Positions 1 to 12,600 of a stretch of 64,000 nucleotides of DNA are shown here, piece by piece (within the stretch, counting starts at the first letter, position 1; every line of letters begins with the position of its first letter). Origin of the DNA: Elymus sibiricus (lineage: Eukaryota > Streptophyta > Magnoliopsida > Poales > Poaceae). Position numbers and translations under genes: made by a program. The stretch is from NCBI GenBank assembly GCA_039707655.1, contig CM077675.1:416887162-416951161 (forward strand). Direction: 5' to 3'. The notes beneath the pieces were generated by a model. The model was not told where the DNA came from. It did no database searches and saw nothing but the letters and a program-made list of their open reading frames with translations.

Positions 1-531
1 CGACAACCCCGACCCAGAGCCGAATCTTTGGACGACCGGACTCCTACAGACGTCCGGACCGCCGTGAAGCCTCGGACGTCCGACAGCGTCCGGACGTCCG
101 GCACCTGTTGAGCGCAGCCGCTTGGGCCTTGGCCCATGTATTCCCCTCTTTCCGCCTAGGACTATATAAACTCCTCCCCCCCCCCCCCTCTCTAGGGTTA
201 GTTGTTGTTTAGCAAAGACTTTTTGTTGAGCATAGCTCCATTACTTACTTCTCCCACGGAGATTTCCCTCCATTGAGAGAAGATCCAAGTGATGCCAAGG
301 CCCCTCTAAGGGAAGATCCTAAGGGATTCAAGACCTCCTCCTTTGGAGTGAGGAGACTATCTTTACGTGTATCCTTTTGTTGATTGTGGATCTTGTGTCT
401 CGTGTACTCGTGTGTTTCTAGTGGATGTGTAATCGAAGATTGTCCTTGAGTTTGTGATTTCCTCTCGTGTTCTTCGTGAAATCCACCTTCAATTCGTGAA
501 AGATCGACGCACACAGGCGTGCCCCGTATCA
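1..531 (+). repeat. 5' LTR of the CRM-like element (right half)
   Basis: The LTR ends in CGTATCA immediately before the primer site. It begins upstream of the window; the missing left half can be read from 7147-7650. A TATA-like box (ACTATATAAACTCC, about 161-174) is followed by a C run, and about 350 bp of R/U5-like sequence follows. Three copies of the hexamer GACGTC lie at 49-54, 75-80 and 93-98, upstream of the TATA box. Confidence 0.8.
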
Positions 532-534
532 TAT

Positions 535-547
535 TGGTATCAAGAGC
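535..547 (+). other. Primer-binding site, initiator tRNA-Met type
   Basis: TGGTATCAAGAGC lies three bases after the LTR end. It matches the plant initiator tRNA-Met complement TGGTATCAGAGC apart from one inserted A. Confidence 0.7.
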
Positions 548-2015
548 CAAGGTTTCTCACCAAACTGGAGTCTCCCCCTTCGTTTTCTAGCCAATTTTGT
601 TTTGTTTTGACCTAATTTCGAAAATCGCCACAAAAATAGCCATACCAAATTTCTTGGATTCGTTTGATTTGACGAGATTTTGTTGATTTTGATCCGTGGA
701 TTTCGTTGTTGACTAGTGGATCTACCTTTCCCCCACCATCCCCATCAATTTCATCCGCAAAATCACCGCAATTTTGCCCAATTTTTTCTTCCCTTTTTGA
801 GTTCTTCCCGCCCTGGTGAACTGGTCCAGCCCGCAGGCTCCGGACGTCCGGCCACCTACGAACATCTGGACTCCTACGGACGTCCGGCCACCTTCGGACG
901 ACCGACCGCCTCCGAACGTCCGGCAAACTCTGTCGAAACTGTATTTTTCACCGGAATTTTTTGTTTCTCCGCCATTTCTTCCGCATTGTTCCTCCACCAT
1001 TTCTTCCGCAACCCTTGCATTTGAGATTTTGAGTCGCGAGCCTCGCCACTTCCTAAGGTGTTTCGGCTAATTAGGAGTGGTTCTTCATCGACATCGCCGC
1101 TCATCATCGCCCCGGAGCGTTGCAACAACCTCTTCGTTCAAACCACACCGTAAGCAAGGACGGTAACCGCGACGACTCTCTCCCGTTATATACCCTTGCC
1201 ATTGCATTGTTACCTCGAGCCTATTTGCGTTACTTGCCTATCGAGACTAGCCATTGAGTATTGTCGGGCTACGCTACTTGTGCACTTTAGTGATACATAC
1301 TCCTGATAGCTTCATTTGCGTGCATATATCCTAGTATCATCTTTTGTGTTACAACATAGTACCCGCATACATAATTGCTATCTTGGTGTGCACGTCCCGA
1401 ATTGTGACCATACAAAACATCATTGCAAAAGAAAAGAGAAGCAAAGCTTTTAAGCAAGAGCAAAAGAGAAATAGCATCGCAAGATTCGCATAGCATACTT
1501 GATCATGTTGGATCACTTGAGCGAGTGACACGTGCCACACACATAGCAAGTCGGGCATAGGAAGACGACACGTTTGGTTCATTTTAGGGTGTGCACAAGT
1601 GTGTATCATGCCCATTGGAGCAATCGTGCTACCGTCTCTCTAGTGTTGTGCAACGAGAGCATTTTCCGTGGATTCCACATTTTGGCTCATCCTTGGTTGC
1701 ATGACCCCGATTTTCTTCCGTGTGTCTGTTTCCGTGTATACCCATTGCTATTGATCTACAGTGTCTCATTTGCGAATTTTACGTATCTCTTTCAACTTTA
1801 TTGAATCTTATCTTTCGGATTGCTTGAAATTTGTGCCACTATCCTAACCAAGCTACTCCATAAGCCTATTTGTGTAGGCGTGAGAAGGACGATGTTCGGT
1901 ACCAATTCTACTATTTCCATACTTGCACATTGAGTGAACTTGATCCACTTTCAACTTTTGGAACAGTAATTGGTATTGTCTTCTCACTTTTACCACTTAT
2001 ATCTCCTTGAGTGTT
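548..2015 (+). other. 5' leader of the CRM-like element, non-coding
   Basis: About 1.47 kb lie between the primer site and the first gag ATG. No reading frame looks coding. A second cluster of the palindrome CGGACGTCCG and close variants lies at 841-926. The rest is unremarkable leader sequence. Confidence 0.6.
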
Positions 2016-5000
2016 ATGGATAGGAACATCATGTTGAACCCGGCCTTCGAGGAGCATGACGACGACGCGAACAACCACGTCACCAAGTTGCACTTCTTTG
2101 GCGCGCACAAGGCAATTACTCAAGCTCAAGATGTCTTGCATGACTGCATCGACCAACTCGCCTCCAACTTGCGTGAATCCGAAATGTGCACAAGGGAATA
2201 CCTCGACACCAAGCTCCCAAGCCAAATGGAGGAGCTCCGGTCCTTGATGGTCAACCGCGCGCCTTCCACATCTACATCGACAAGGAGTCGTCACACAAGT
2301 CGCAACTCAACGAAGTACTCTTCCGACGCAAGTCCGCAAGCGCGTCATCACCATCACGACGACAACTCCGGCCCAAGTTCTCCACAAGGTCGTCACCGTC
2401 AAGACAATCCATTTCATGGAAATGGATTGCAAAATCGCGTCCGCGCTCGAGACCGTCACCGCCAACAAGATCAAGATGCGTTGGCGCAAGAACAACAACG
2501 CCGAGAAGAAGAACAACAACACCGCGAAGAAGAAGAACATCGCTGTCATGAACGAGCGCTTGAAGCACATCGCGCTTTGCAAGAAGCTACTCGCGCTTTG
2601 GAGGAGTGTAACCGCCAAGCTCACCACGAGCAAGAGGCCTTTTGCCAAGAACAACAAGAAGAACTTCGTCGACAACGACAAGAAGAAGCCAATCGCCAAG
2701 AGGAGCACCAAGAAAGGCGCAACCGAGTGCGTCCACCTCGTCGCCGTCCTCAAGATCATCGCGACGAACCCGACCATGAAGACAAGCAAGGACAAGATCA
2801 ACGTCAACACGCTCAAGGCAATGACAATGAGGATCCACATCCAAGACAAGGATTTCGGCATCACCACCACAATGATGAACAACGCTTCGGCAAGCTCAAG
2901 TTTACAATGCCAAAGTTTTTCGGAAGCAATGATCCCGAAGACTACTTATCATGGGCCCTCAAGGTTGACAAGATCTTTCGCCTCCACAACTATGATGAAG
3001 AGAAGAAGATAGCCATGGCTTCCCTTGAGTTCCAAGACTATGTCCTTATTTGGTGGGAACAAGTGATTGAGCGAAGAAGAGAGAGAGGTGAACCTCCTAT
3101 CAACACTTGGGCCCAAATGAAGGATCTCATGCGAGCTCGTTTTGTACCTACACACTACAACCGGGATCTCTTCAAGAAACTACAACAACTCAAGCAAGGC
3201 ACCAAGTCGGTAGAAGAGTACTACCAAGAGATGGAAATAGCTATGATCCGAGCCAATGTCAAGGAGGATGACGAGCAAACAATGGCACGCTTCTTGAATG
3301 GCCTCAACTACCAAGTCAAGAAGATAGCCGACTTTCAACCATACTCCAACCTTCTCGAACTTGTGCATCAAGCAACCAAGGCGGAACGGCAAGTGCAAGA
3401 TGACTACAAGTACTCCAAGTTCTCCTCCAAGACCTACGGCTCAAGTTCTCAATCTACTACGACAACAACTCCTTTGACTACGAAATCTACAACACCTATC
3501 TACGACAAGTCAAGCTACAAGGACAAGACGACTTCCTCAAGCCGACCAACCTCAAGAACCTAAAAGCCGAGAGTTTCATCCTCTACCCCAACACCGGATG
3601 CTACCGCCAAGACAAGCTCCATCAAGTGTTTCACGTGCCAAGGCCGAGGCCATAAGACCTTCGAATGTCCAACCAAACACAATTTTGTTCTCCTCGACGA
3701 CGGCACCTATGACTCTATGAGTGACGACGAGATGCAAGCTTTGGAGCAAGTGGCCATACACCGCCAAGTGAATGACGATGAAGATTCGCAAATCTTTTGC
3801 GACAACGATTCGAACCCCGCTCTCGTTGTCTCCAAGGTTTTGACGCTCCAACAACAAGAAGACGAGGACCAATGTTGCCACATCTTCCACACCAAGGTGG
3901 GAATCCAAGGAAAATCCGTCAAGGTCATCATAGATGGCGGGAGTTGCCACAACTTGGCAAGTGAGGACCTTTGTTCCAAGCTCCAATTGGTCAAGAAAAA
4001 GCACCATCGCCCCTACAAGGTCCAATGGCTAAGTGATTCTGGCACCCTCCAAGTTGAACATACCATGGAAGTTTCCTTCAAGATAGGCGCTTATGAAGAC
4101 ACTTTGGAGTGTGATGTGGTTCCAATGTCCGTTTGCCACCTCTTACTTGGTAAACCTTGGCAATTCGACCGTGGAGTCACACACAACGGTCGGACAAATC
4201 AATATAGCTTCAAAATGAAGGGCAAGCAATATGTACTCCGACCGATGTCTCCAAGTCAAGTCATCGCCGACAAACAAGCTTCATCCCATCGTGGAGATAA
4301 AAGTGAGAGAGTGATCCACCTCAAAGAGAGTGAGTGCCACAAGCCAAAAATGAGCGACTCCACGATGAGGGACATGAGCGATATAGTTCTTTTAGCCACC
4401 AAAAGATATTTGAGGGATGTGAGTGAGAGCCCATTGACCGTTCTTCACTATGTACTTCTGTGCAAACATGACGTCGTTCGGACTAACCCTTCACAACATC
4501 TTCCTCTTGTGTTATCTAAGTTATTGCAGGAATTCCAAGATGTTTTCCCCGATGAGCTACCTCCAGGACTACCGCCAAAACGAGGGATCGAACACCGCAT
4601 CGACCTCATCCCCGGAGCACCGCTTCCTAACAAGGCTCCTTACTGCGTCAACCCCGAAGAAACAAAGGAAAAACAAAGGCAAGTCCAAAAACTCCTAGAT
4701 AAAGGGCATGTACGTGAGAGTTTGAGTCCTTGTGCGATACTAGTGATACTAGTGCCTAAGCAAGATGGTAGTATGCGCATGTGTTCCGATTGTCGCCCTA
4801 TCAATGCTATCACCATTCGATACCGTCATCCCATTCCTCGCCTAGATGATATGCTAGATGAACTTAGTGGTGCCACTATATTTTCTAAGATTGACTTAAA
4901 GTAGTTACTACCAAATTCGCATACAAGAGGGTGACGAGTGGAAAACTGCTTTCAAAACAAAATTTGGTCTCTATGAATGGTTGGTTATGCCCATGGGCTT

Positions 5001-7178
5001 ATCCGAAGCACTGGGTACTTTCATGCGTGTCATGCACTATGTTTTCGACCACTCATAGGCTATTGTGTTGTGGTCTATTTTGATGACATTCTTGTCTTTA
5101 GCAAGTCTCTTGAGGAGCATGCTACCCACGTTCGTGATGTTTTGTAAATCCTTAGGAAAGAACAACTCTATGCAAACATGGAGAAATGCACCTTTGGTGT
5201 TGAGAAGGTAGTTCTCCTAGGCTTTGTAGTATCTTCTAAGGGCGTTCGTGTAGATGAAACTAAGATTGATGCTATTAAAACTTGGCCCACACCAACGAAT
5301 TTGCAACAAGTGCGTAGTTTCCTAGGACTAGCCGGTTTCTATCACCGTTTTGTCAAAGAATTTAGCACTATTGCATCTCCTCTTCATGCTTTGAGCAAGA
5401 ATAATGCACCATTCATTTGGGGTCCTACACAAGACACCGCTTTCCATGAACTTAAAAATTTGCTCACTCATGCACCTTTGCTTGCTTTGCCCAACTTTGA
5501 TAAAACATTTGAAGTGCATTGTGACGCTAGCGGTAATGGAATAGGTGCTGTACTTATGCAAGAAAAGAGGCCAATTGCGTACTTTAGCGAGAAACTATCC
5601 GGCGCGCAACTTAACTACCCCATCTATGACAAAGAATTGTATGCTTTGGTGAGAGTTTTACATGTGTGGGAACATTATTTGAGACCTCATGAGTTTGTTA
5701 TCCATACCGACCATGAAATGCTAAAGTACTTAAAGGGTCAAACTAAGATGAACAAATGGCATGCTAAATGGAGTGAATTTATTGAGTCCTTCCCTTATGT
5801 CATCAAATACATTAAAGGTAAGGAAAACATTGTGGCGGATGCCCTTTCCCGTAAATGCATGATAGTTACTCAACTTGAGTTGAATGTTGTTGGTTTTGAG
5901 CATATCAAAGACTTGTATGAGCATGATGTTTCTTTTGCTACTCCATATGCTAAATGTCAAGTGAAAACTTGCTGGGAGAACTACTATATGAAAGATGGCT
6001 ATCTTATGCGTGCTAACAAACTTTGTATACCCGAGTCTTCTCTTCGTTTGTTGCTTTTGCACGAGGCTCACGGTGGAGGACTTATGGGTCACTTTGGACG
6101 CGACAAGACGTACGCCACACTGTCCAACAAGTACTTTTTGCCCAAGATGTTTCGTGATGGTGCACGCTTCACCAACCGATATTCTGCATGCCGCAAAGCT
6201 AAGTCAAAAGCTCAATCCCATGGCCTTTACATGCCTCTCCCTATACCCTTTCAACCATGGGAAGACATTAGTATGGATTTTGTGCTTGGTTTGCCACGAA
6301 CTAAAAATGGACATGATTCCGTTTTTGTCGTTGTGGACCGCTTTTCCAAGATGGCTCATTTCATTACATGTCACAAAATAGACGATGCTTCACATATTGC
6401 AAATCTCTTTTGTAGGGACATCTTGCGACTACATGGCGTCCCCAAGACCATTGTCTCGGATCGCGACGTCAAGTTCTTAAGCTGCTTTTGGAAGCCCCTA
6501 TGCGCCAAGCTCGGAATCAAGCTTCTATTCTCTTCGGCATATCACCCTCTAACCGATGGACAAACGGAGGTGACGAACCAGACGCTATCTACTCTACTCT
6601 GCGTGTTGATCAAGAAGAACATCAAGGAATGGGAAGAATGCCTCCCCATCGCCGAGTATGCCTACAATCACGCAAGTCACTCCACCACCGGCAAGTCTCC
6701 GTTCGAAGTGGTCTATGGCTTCAACCCTTTGTCCCCATTGGACATCCTTCCTTTACCACTCCAAGAGCGCGTCAACATGGACGCAAGTGCAAGGGCAAGC
6801 TACATCAAGAAAATGCATGAACATACAAGGCACACTATCGAACGTCAAGTGGAACGCTTCACCAACAAGAGCAACCTCAACAAGCACCCTATGGTGTTCA
6901 AGCCCGGTGATCTTGTGTGGCTACACCTCCGCAAGGACCGCTTCCCCAACGAACGCAAGTCCAAGCTACTCCCTCGAGCCGACGGCCCCTTCAAGGTGTT
7001 GGCACGCTACAACAACAATGCCTACACGATCGACATCCCACGCGACAAGTACAACGTGAGTGACACCTTCAATGTCAAGGATCTATGCCCTTTTCATGGC
7101 GATGAAGATCTTGATCCGAGGACGGATCTTCCCCAAGGGGGGGAGATGATGCGGAGCATCCCTCCATCATCCCCATGA
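2016..7178 (+). pseudogene. gag-pol polyprotein of the CRM-like element, broken
   Basis: All large pieces share one frame. The N-terminal third is very rich in Arg, Glu, Gln and His. The Gag core lies at about 2910-3400 (KFFGSNDPEDYLSW, then IWWEQ). A zinc knuckle CX2CX4HX4C lies at 3627-3668. The protease active site reads DGGS near 3930. Reverse transcriptase runs from about 4640, RNase H from about 5500 (DASGNG), and the integrase core has Asp near 6275, Asp near 6460 and Glu near 6565. Breaks seen: TAA at 3561-3563, TAG at 4902-4904 and compensating indels before 5178 that remove the YFDD region from frame. In the integrase zinc finger the first Cys of the CxxC pair reads Tyr (near 6180). 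The TGA at 7176-7178 lies inside the 3' LTR; a GPMTRARA tail follows in another frame. The start was taken as ATG 2016. The product would have been a retroelement polyprotein; no function survives. Confidence 0.85.
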
Positions 7179-7670
7179 AGTCTACACCATCAATCCAACC
7201 CCCAAGTGGTCCCATGACAAGAGCCCGTGCACGCGCTATGGAAACCGAGGTGACATCTCTCCTTGCTCAACCACCGTTTGATCCACTTGAGACATGGTCC
7301 TTTGTATACTCAGGTGCTCGGATGTGAGACATGGAAGCGAACACGAAGGACGTCAAGCTTGGAAGGAAAAGGAAGGAGCTGAGAACAAGCCCCAGCTCTC
7401 AGACGACCGGCCCCCTACGGACGAGCGTAAGACCCCGGACGTCCGGCGCCTGGAGTCGTCCCAACCCGAAGGACAGAAGGACCCTACAGCACACGGACGA
7501 CCGACCCAGCCCGGACGACCGGCACGCTCCAGCGCACGGACGTCCGAGCCGTCCCGGAAATCCAAAGCCACGGCTCCCGCTCCAAACCCTACGGACGACC
7601 GGAGCCTCCGAACGACCCAGCCTCCGGACGTCCGACGCGTCCCGGAAATCCGACAACCCCGACCCAGAGC
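7147..7670 (+). repeat. 3' LTR of the CRM-like element, truncated
   Basis: It starts TGATGCGGAGC right after the purine tract CAAGGGGGGGAGA (about 7134-7146) and stops at 7670, where Copia sequence begins. It contains a cluster of GACGTC and GACGACC repeats at about 7405-7650. A 1-bp mismatch right after the 20-bp match to the window start marks the junction. Confidence 0.75.
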
Positions 7671-8077
7671 GGTAAGCTGGTGCAATTCCAAGCAAAGCGT
7701 GGTATCTGATTCTACATGCGAAGCAGAGTAGATAGCTTCCTCGGAGGCGGCGAAGGAAGGTGTCTGGATGAAGCAGTTCATGACGGATCTTGGAGTTGTG
7801 CCCAGTGCACTACCATTGCTCTAGCCAAGGAACCAAGGTTTCACAAGAGAACCAGACACATAAAGCGACGCTTCAATTCCATCCGCGATTACATCGAGGA
7901 GGGTGACATAAATATTTGCAAAGTACACACGGATCTGAATGTTGCAGATCCGTTGACTAAGGCTCTTCCACGAGGGAAACATGATCAACATCAGAACTGT
8001 ATGGGTGTTAGATTCATTACAATGTAAATCACATAGTGATGTGAGCTAGATTATTGACTCTAGTGCAAGTGGGAGAC
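7671..8077 (+). pseudogene. RNase H end of a BARE/Angela-type Copia polyprotein
   Basis: This is the C-terminal piece of a Ty1/copia polyprotein. One frame reads SDSTCEAE, and after frame changes another reads HIKRRFNSIRDYIEEG, then NVADPLTKALPRGKHDQ and a stop at 8025-8027. These are typical of the plant Copia RNase H tail. A stop replaces the Tyr codon after CEAE, and a deletion removes the CDNTGA region. The rest of the element (gag, integrase, reverse transcriptase) is absent, lost at the 7670/7671 junction. A purine tract ending GTGGGAGAC (8069-8077) sits just before the LTR. Confidence 0.8.
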
Positions 8078-9232
8078 TGTTGGAAATATGCCCTAGAGGC
8101 AACAATAAAATGATTATTATTATATTTCCTTGTTCATGATAATTGTTTATTATCCATGCTATAATTGTATTGATTGGAAACTCAAATACATGTGTGGGTA
8201 TATAGACAACACTGTGTCCCTAGTGAGCCTCTGTAGGACTAGCTCGTTGATCAAAGATGGTCAAGGTTTCCTGGCCATAGACATGAGTTGTCATTTGATA
8301 ACGGGATCACATCATTAGGAGAATGATGTGATGGACAAGACCCAAACTATGAACGTAGCATATGATCGTGTCAGTTTATTGCTATTGTTTTCTGCATGTC
8401 AAGTATATGTTCCTATGACCATGAGATCATGTAACTCACTGACACCGAAGGAGTACCTTGTGTGTATCAAACATCACAACGTAACTGGGTGACCATAAAG
8501 ATGCTCTACAGGTATCTCCGAGGGTGTCTATTGAGTTGGCATGGATCAAGACTGGGATTTGTTACTCCGTGTGACGGAGAGGTATCTCAGAGCCCACTCG
8601 GTAATACAACATCACAATGAGCTTGCAAGCAAAGTGACTAAAGAGTTAACCACGGGATCTTGTATTACGAAACGAGTAAAGAGACTTGCCGGTAACGAGA
8701 TTGAACTAGGTATGGAGATACCGACGATCGAATCTTGGGCAAGTAACATACCGATAAAAAAAAGGGAACTGCGTACGGGATTAACTGAATCCTTGACATA
8801 GACGTTCAACCGATAAAGATCTTCATAGAATATGTAGGAGCCAATATGGGCATCCAGGTCCCGCTATTGGTTATTGACCGTAGAGGTGTCTCGGTCATGT
8901 CTACATAGTTCTCGAACCCGTAGGGTCTGCACACTTAACGTTCGGTGACGTTTCGTTATTATTGAGTTATGTATGTTTGTGACCGAAGGTTTTTTGGAGT
9001 CTCAGATGAGATCCCGGACGTCACGGGGAGCTCTGGAATAGTCCGGAGGTAAAGATTTATATATAGGAAAGTGGTATTCGGGTTCCGGAAAAGTTTCGGG
9101 TGTTCCCGGTAGTGTAGCGGGAGTGCCGAAAGGGTTTCGGGGGTCCACCGGGAGGGGCCCACCCACCCCGGGGGGGCACATAGGCCCAAGAAGTGGCGCA
9201 CCAGCCCCTGGTGGGCTGGGCAGCCGACCCCA
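8078..9232 (+). repeat. 3' LTR of the BARE/Angela Copia element, first part
   Basis: It begins TGTTGGAAATATGCCCTAGA, the start of BARE-1/Angela/WIS LTRs. It is interrupted at 9232 by the Athila-like element and resumes at 21318; the last five bases here (CCCCA) are one copy of that element's target duplication. The two parts add to 1,790 bp, matching the 1,784-bp solo LTR of the same family at 10106-11889. Confidence 0.93.
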
Positions 9233-12200
9233 TGATACGTCCATTTTGCATCATGATTTCCTACTGTTATTTACTTTGTTTTGTTGAATAATAATGCTTT
9301 GGGGAGTGATTCTAATGCCTTTTCTCTCATAATATGCAAGGTTTACACAAAGAGGGAGAATACCGGCAGCTGGAATTCTGGACCCAAGAAAAGCACGTCA
9401 GAGATACCTATTCTGCACAACTCCAATGAAGCTGAAATTTTACGGAGATTATTTTTACATTTAATAAAAATACTGGAGCTGAAAACCAGGCCCCCCTGGG
9501 CGCGCCCTGATGGGTTGTGCTCAGCCTGGCCCACCTCCGGTGCCCATCTTCTGGTATAAATTCCCAAAAAACCTAGAAAAAATAAGAGAGGACTTTCGGG
9601 ACGAAGCGCCGCCGCCTCGAGGCGGAACTTGGGGAGGAGCACTTTTGCCCTCCGGCGGAGCGTTTCCGCCGGGGGAACTTCCCTCCCGGAGAGGGAAATC
9701 GAAGCTATCGTCGTCACCAACACCCCTCTCATCTTTCGGAGGCCAATCTTCATCAACATCTTCAACATCACCATCTCCTCTCAAACCCTAGTTCATCTCT
9801 TGTGTTCAATCTTTGTACTGGAACCTCAGATTGGTACCTGTGGGTAACTAGTAGTGTTGATTACCTTGTGTAGTTGATTGCTATATGGTTTATTTGGTGG
9901 AACATTATATGTTTAGATCCATTATGCTATTCAATACTCCTCTGATCTTGAGCATGATTATTATTTGTGAGTAGTTACCTTTGTTCTTGAGGTCACGGAA
10001 GAAGTCATGTTGTGAGTAATCATGTGAATTTGATATGTGTTCGATATTTTGATGATATGTATGTTGTGATTCCCTTAGTGGTGTCATGTGAATGTCGACT
10101 ACATGTGTTGGGGAACGTTGCATGGGAAACAAAAAAATTCCTACGCACACGCAAGATCTATCCATGGTGAGGAGCATCTACGAGAAGGAGAGTGGATCTA
10201 CGTACCCTTGTAGATCGCTAAGCGGGAAGCGTTAAGAAATGCGGTTGATGTAGTCGAACGTCTTCGCGATCCAAATCGCTAGCCGTCCCGCGATCCAATC
10301 ACGATCTAGTGCCGAATGGACGTCACCTCCGCGTTCAACACACGTACAGCTCGATGACGATCTCCGCCTTCTTGATCCAGCAAGAGGGAGCGGAGAGGTA
10401 GATGAGTTCTCCGGCAGCGCGACGGCGCGGCGACGGTGGTGGTGGAACTATTCCGGCAGGGCTTCGCCTAAGCACCGCCGAAAACTAGGGGAGACGATCT
10501 AGTGGGGAGAGAGGGCTGCACCGTGGCCTTTTTTGTTGGTCCTCTCTACCCTCTCTCCCCTCCAATATATATAGGAGGGAGGGGAGGGGCCGGCGCCCCT
10601 AGGGTTCCCCCTAGGAGTCGGCCGAAGGAGGAGGTGGAGGAGTCCACCTCCAATCCTACTCCAAGTACGATTCCAATCCTACTTGGAAACCCTTCCCCCA
10701 CTTGGGGTTTTTTTATTTTCCCCCACCTTAGCCGCATGGGCCCTTAGGGGCTGGCTTGCCCAGCCCATTAAGGGCTGGTGCGCCACTCCTAAGGCCCATG
10801 TGGCCTCCCGGCGTGGGTGGCCCCTCCCGATGGCCTCCCGGCACCCCCGGTACACTACCGGAAATACCCGAAACTTTTCCGATGACCAAAACGGGACTTC
10901 CTATATATATCAATCTTTACCTCCGGACCATTCCGGAGCTCCTCTTGAAGTCCGGGATCTCATCCGGGACTCAACAACCTTCGGTCACCACCATGCATAA
11001 CTCAATACTACCGAAACGTCACCGAACGTTAAGTGTGCAGACCCTGTGGGTTCGAGAACTATGTAGACATGACCGAGACACCTCTACGGTCAATAACCAA
11101 TAGCGGGACCTGGATGCCCATATTGGTTCCTACATATTCTACGAAGATCTTTATCGGTTGAACCTCTATGTCAAGGATTCAGTTAATCCCGTACACTGTT
11201 CCCTTTGTTCTTCGGTATGTTACTTTCCCGAGATTCGATCGTCGGTATCTCTATACCTAGTTCAATCTCGTTGCCGGCAAGTCTCTTTACTCGTTCCGTA
11301 ATACAAGATCCCATGGCTAACTCTTTAGTCACTTTGCTTGCAAGGCTTATTGTGATGTTGTATTACCGACTGGGCCCTGAGATACCTCTCCGTCATACGG
11401 AGTAACAAATCCCAGTCTCGATCCATGCCAGCTCAACAGACACCTTCGGAGATACCTGTAGAGCATCTTTATAGTCACCCAGTTACGTTGTGACGTTTGA
11501 TACACACAAGGTATTCCTCCGGTGTCAGTGAGTTGCATTATCTCATGGTCATTGGAACAGATACTTGACATGCAGAAAACAATAGCAATAAGCTGACACG
11601 ATCATATGCTACGTTCATAGTTTGGGTCTTGTCCATCACATCATTCTCCTAACGATGTGATCCCGTTATCAAATGACATCTCATGTCTATGGCTAGGAAA
11701 CCTTGACCACCTTTGATCAACGAGCTAGTATACTAGAGGCATACTAGGGACACAGTGTTGTCTATGTATCCACACATGTATTAGTGTTTCCAATCAATAC
11801 AATTATAGCATGGATAATAAATGATTATCATAAACAAGGAAATATAATAATAACCACTTTATTATTGCCTCTAGGGCATATTTCCAACAACATGACACTT
11901 CACTATTCATGGGCCTAAGGGAATGCATTGTGGAGTAGTTATTAGATGATGGGTTGCTAGAGTGACAGAAGCTTAAACCCTAGTTTATGCGCTACTTCGT
12001 AAGGGACTGATTTGGATCCACATGTTTAATGCTATGGTTAGACTTTGTCTTAATACTTTTCTCGTAGTTGCGGATGCTTGCGAGGGGGTTAATCATAAGT
12101 AGGTTGTTAGTTCAAGTAAGAACAGCACCTTAGCACCAGTCCACCCACATATCAAATTATCAAAGTAGCGAACACGAATCAAACCAACATGATAAAAGTG

Positions 12201-12494
12201 ACTAGACGAAATTCCCGTGTACCCTCAAGAACACTTTGCCTATTACCAGTGATTATTCTGGCCTGTCCTTTGCCTCAAAAGGATTGGGCTACCTTGCTGC
12301 ACCTTGTTTACCATTACCGTTACTTGCTCGTTACCAATTATCTTGCTATCAAACTATCCGTTACCTACAATTTCAGTGCCTGCAGAAATTACCTTGCTGA
12401 AAACCGCTTGCCATTTCCTTCTGCTCCTCGTTGGGTTCGACACTCTTACTTATCGAAAGGACTACGATTGATCCCCTATACTTGTGGGTCATCA
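9233..12494 (+). repeat. 5' LTR of the Athila-like element, with nested solo LTR
   Basis: It runs from TGATACGTCC to GGGTCATCA. Without the nested 1,784-bp solo LTR and its 5-bp duplication it is about 1,473 bp. The matching 3' LTR (1,518 bp) has an extra GC-rich block near 20045-20090. A TATA-like TATAAATT lies at about 9554-9561. Confidence 0.92.
10106..11889 (-). repeat. BARE/Angela solo LTR, reversed
   Basis: On the plus strand it starts TGTTGGGGAACGTTGC and ends GGGCATATTTCCAACA, so it lies in reverse. ACATG flanks it on both sides (10101-10105 and 11890-11894). The intact 3' LTR of the host element has the unoccupied site GACTACATGACACTTC at about 20704-20719, which proves insertion. 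No internal Copia sequence remains, so the full element was probably lost by LTR-LTR recombination. Confidence 0.95.
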
Positions 12495-12505
12495 ACACTC
12501 TTTTC

Positions 12506-12524
12506 TGGCGCCGTTGCCGGGGAG
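12506..12524 (+). other. Primer-binding site of the Athila-like element
   Basis: TGGCGCCGTTGCCGGGGAG lies 11 bases after the LTR end. The same 19-mer occurs in reverse at 23461-23479 in the neighbouring minus-strand element. Confidence 0.8.
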
Positions 12525-12600
12525 TGAAGCGCTCTTGGTAAGTGGAAATCGGTAAGGAAAAACTTATACTACGTGCTGAAATTTATTGCTACTTGGTACT

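Larger units (their letters stand above)
1..7670 (+). mobile_element. CRM-like Ty3/gypsy retrotransposon, truncated at both ends
   Basis: The order is partial 5' LTR (1-531), primer-binding site (535-547), gag-pol (2016-7178), polypurine tract and truncated 3' LTR (7147-7670). The first 20 bases of the window recur exactly at 7651-7670, which joins the two partial LTRs into one LTR of about 1.03 kb. CRM-like placement is inferred from the initiator-Met type primer site, from the wording of the reverse transcriptase around the DEWKTAF stretch, and from a pol frame that runs into the 3' LTR, as in maize CRM elements. At 7671 the LTR stops abruptly against Copia sequence. The element is defective: one stop after Gag, a damaged reverse transcriptase, and a changed integrase zinc finger. 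Confidence 0.85.

Noticed and set aside
2272..2882. Minus-strand hydrophobic frame of 191 codons resembling a membrane protein
   Set aside because: It is the antisense of the Lys/Glu-rich Gag region; Leu/Val runs are the complement of AAG/AAC codons.
2186..3012. Frames of 121-198 codons overlapping gag of the CRM-like element
   Set aside because: They are alternative frames of the repetitive Arg/Glu/Gln-rich Gag N-terminus.
10502..11103. Plus-strand frames of 81-115 codons
   Set aside because: They lie within a reversed Copia solo LTR and show no domain.
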